Positions 5,059 through 6,533 of a stretch of DNA of 6,533 nt are shown in pieces. A model generated the notes under the pieces. The model was not told the origin of the DNA. It did no database searches and saw only the letters and a list, made by a program, of their open reading frames with translations. A program made the translations under genes and the position numbers. The number at the start of each line of letters is the position of its first letter. Position 1 is the first letter of the stretch. This DNA comes from Mariniphaga sp. (GTDB lineage: Bacteria > Bacteroidota > Bacteroidia > Bacteroidales > Prolixibacteraceae): NCBI GenBank assembly GCA_025363795.1, contig JANYLE010000158.1, positions 1 through 6,533 on the forward strand. The letters are read 5' to 3'.

Positions 5059-5676
5059 TTAATTCACCCTCGCAACCGCTCTTACAATCGAACTATCAGC
5101 TTCGATCTTGAGCGGAAAAGCAAAGATTTCGAAGTTAGTGGCATGTAACAATTGATGAAGATTTGTGAGGTTCTCCAGGATCAGGACATTACTTTTAAAC
5201 AGGATATCGTGAATAGGGTAGGGTTCATGATCGGGCGAAACCCAGTCAATGGCGATCATTTTTACCTTTTGTGCGACTAAAAAACGGGCTAGTTTTTCGG
5301 TGATATTGGGATACTCGGTGAAATATTTGGGTGTGCCAAAGTAGATGTCTAATCCGGAATAAAACACAACAATATCGTCAGGCTGAATCATTGTGCGGTA
5401 CGACTCCTTCAACTCAATTTGCTTTTCTCTTCTTACATCGATGAGCACCCCTTTACCTGTAAAGCGGTCAAGCGGCAGTTTCGAGATCAGGCGCGGATCG
5501 GAAGTCATGTGCATTGGGCCATCAATGTGCGTACCGACGTGCATTCCGGTCGTAAGCCTGTAATTGTTAAACCCGTCGTTCTCTATTGTTCTCACGTGAT
5601 CGATCTGAATCGGATCATCGCCCGGAAATACAGCGATAGCAGGATGGATCGTATGTGTAAGGTCGATGATTCTCAT
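5059..5676 (-). CDS. Cyclase-family metal hydrolase (kynurenine formamidase/KynB-like)
   Basis: This 205-residue protein is full length for the family (usually a little over 200). It begins MRIIDLTHTIHPAIAVFPGDD, the typical N-terminus of the cyclase/formamidase superfamily (PF04199). It contains the metal-binding motif HxGTHxDxPxH as HVGTHIDGPMH at residues 46-56, with H46, H50, D52 and H56 as expected ligands or catalytic residues. The later blocks MIAIDWVSPDH (140-150) and LENLTNLHQL (167-176) also fit, E168 being the usual conserved acid. Known members hydrolyse N-formylkynurenine or similar amides and lactones in the cytoplasm with bound Zn or Mn. No tryptophan-degradation neighbours are seen, so the substrate is open. 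The ATG at 5676 is the natural start; no Shine-Dalgarno sequence is present. A broken second copy of its 3' end lies 346 bp downstream, beyond the antitoxin-like gene. Confidence 0.85.
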   Translation of the reverse strand: MRIIDLTHTIHPAIAVFPGDDPIQIDHVRTIENDGFNNYRLTTGMHVGTHIDGPMHMTSDPRLISKLPLDRFTGKGVLIDVRREKQIELKESYRTMIQPDDIVVFYSGLDIYFGTPKYFTEYPNITEKLARFLVAQKVKMIAIDWVSPDHEPYPIHDILFKSNVLILENLTNLHQLLHATNFEIFAFPLKIEADSSIVRAVARVN

Positions 5677-5680
5677 TTGG

Positions 5681-5791
5681 AATTACGAATTATGAAATTA
5701 ATAATTACGAATTAAAGAAAAATTGAAGGTATTAAAATTATCAAATTACAAAGCACTCATTCATAATTGACAATTCGTAATTCATAATTAT
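5681..5791. repeat. AT-rich inverted-repeat spacer between the batE-like gene and the cyclase gene
   Basis: AATTACGAATTA occurs at 5681-5692 and 5703-5714, and the complementary AATTCGTAATT at 5772-5782; ATTATGA and TCATAAT words are interspersed. The left and right parts can pair across about 60 bp. Similar AATTACGAATTATGA-type words recur in intergenic DNA of many Bacteroidota, to my knowledge. It may end the batE-like transcript or act as a processing site, but has no classical terminator layout. Confidence 0.6.
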
Positions 5792-5794
5792 TTG

Positions 5795-6533
5795 TTAGAT
5801 CCTCACCATCGATGATTCCTTTAACCAGCCTTTGTTTCCATCGGGGAGACTTACATTCACCCATTCGCCGAGTTCGTCGGTCAGTTTTACGGTAATTCCT
5901 TCATGGACAATAAACAAATCGGTTCCCGTATCACTTGGCGAAGCCTTTACCTTAACGCTGGGGGCGGTAATGACGGCAGTATTGTGGCGGATCAGCTTCG
6001 ATTGCAGACTTGCTCCAATCGCAAAGGTGATAGCCGAGATTGAGATGGCACCAATTGAAATCCAGAAGGCCATTCTTTTGACCTGGAACTTGCCCGATAA
6101 GAGGAATAATCCAAACAAAGAGAGAAAAGTAAAGAAGGTGATAAGACTGCAGATTCCCCAGAAGTTAATCGAACGGGAGGTGATGAATTCTTTCCACCAG
6201 CGGACGAAGCCGGGTTCTGGTAACTGGATAATATTATCGACTACCTGGGTGCGTGCGAGGTCCAGGTTGTAAAGGATATCTTCATCATTGGGCGCGAATT
6301 TCTTTGCGCGCTCATAATTCAGAATAGCAAAGGTGGCATTCCCGGTTTTGTAGTAAGCATTGCCAAGGTTGTAATAAATCTCCATCGATTCATAGCCCTG
6401 GCTCAGGACATACTGGTATTTACGGATGCAATCTGTGTATTTTGCGGCGCTGTAAATCGTATTTGCTGCTACCAAAGAGTCTTTGACTGCTTTGGGTTGT
6501 CCCCACGAAACCTGAATGGAGAGGAGCGCCAGC
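5795..6533 (-). CDS. batE: BatE-like protein: TPR, two membrane helices, SH3-like domain (5' partial)
   Basis: The gene runs off the right edge; 245 C-terminal residues are visible. The first visible residues (LALLSIQVSWGQ) are the end of a signal peptide, so little is missing. Then come about two TPR units (visible residues 20-100), including YNLGNAYYKTGNATFAILNYERAKKF and a repeat-like LYNLDLAR segment. A conserved-looking WWKEF patch follows, then two membrane helices (about 123-147 and 154-177) and a C-terminal bacterial SH3-like domain (about 186-245: AVITAPSVKVKASPS … LGEWVNVSLPDGNKGWL). This architecture is that of BatE, the last protein of the Bacteroides aerotolerance (bat) operon, which with the von Willebrand-A proteins BatA/BatB and with BatD forms an envelope complex linked to stress tolerance. 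The TTG at 6473-6475 is internal. Being the last gene before the AT-rich spacer fits the usual end-of-operon position; batA-D would lie beyond the window. Confidence 0.85.
   Translation of the reverse strand, partial: LALLSIQVSWGQPKAVKDSLVAANTIYSAAKYTDCIRKYQYVLSQGYESMEIYYNLGNAYYKTGNATFAILNYERAKKFAPNDEDILYNLDLARTQVVDNIIQLPEPGFVRWWKEFITSRSINFWGICSLITFFTFLSLFGLFLLSGKFQVKRMAFWISIGAISISAITFAIGASLQSKLIRHNTAVITAPSVKVKASPSDTGTDLFIVHEGITVKLTDELGEWVNVSLPDGNKGWLKESSMVRI

Noticed and set aside
4890..5111. A 73-codon + strand frame across the antitoxin and cyclase ends
   Set aside because: It overlaps two better-supported minus-strand genes and has no recognisable motif, so it was not accepted as the missing toxin.
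5419..5715. A 98-codon + strand frame opposite the cyclase gene
   Set aside because: It is antisense to the metal-binding motif region of the cyclase; no independent support.
5832..6272. A 146-codon + strand frame opposite batE
   Set aside because: It is antisense to the TPR, membrane and SH3-like regions of the batE-like gene, which are clearly the coding strand.

Overview
The window looks like a chromosomal segment of a member of the Bacteroidota. Four things point that way: a BatE-type protein, the near absence of Shine-Dalgarno sequences, several matches to the phylum's TAnnTTTG promoter element, and very AT-rich intergenic DNA. No rRNA, tRNA, CRISPR array, transposase or phage gene is visible.

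Left part (1-2602, + strand): the last 67 residues of an M24-family (Xaa-Pro) aminopeptidase, then a perfect hairpin and a long gene-poor gap. Next come a 149-residue cold-shock-domain protein with a basic N-terminal extension and a putative leader of about 185 nt, and an exported beta-propeller protein with five L(P/S)NGN repeats.

Middle (2603-4560): a compact array of 42-bp tandem repeats (four and a half or more units, alternating in two types) fills the gap before an unrecognised 125-residue helical protein. That gene is closed by two strong intrinsic terminators. Beyond them the DNA becomes markedly AT-rich and carries two orphan + strand genes: a 139-residue helical protein with a good promoter, and an 81-residue small membrane protein. 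This stretch looks like acquired or fast-evolving accessory DNA.

Right part (4597-6533, - strand): a truncated second copy of the 3' end of a cyclase/kynurenine-formamidase-like gene, then a 67-residue antitoxin-like gene with no partner toxin, then the intact cyclase-family gene, an AT-rich inverted-repeat spacer, and the 3' three-quarters or more of a batE-like gene (TPRs, two membrane helices, SH3-like domain). The remainder of a bat operon would be expected beyond the right edge.

The strongest signals are two. The first is the cyclase 3' remnant, whose seven nucleotide differences from the intact copy across a 29-codon block are all synonymous. The second is the 42-bp repeat array, which has an uninterrupted reading frame on both strands but no start codon on either. 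I do not see convincing evidence for a complete new multi-gene system; the candidates are small and stated with their limits.
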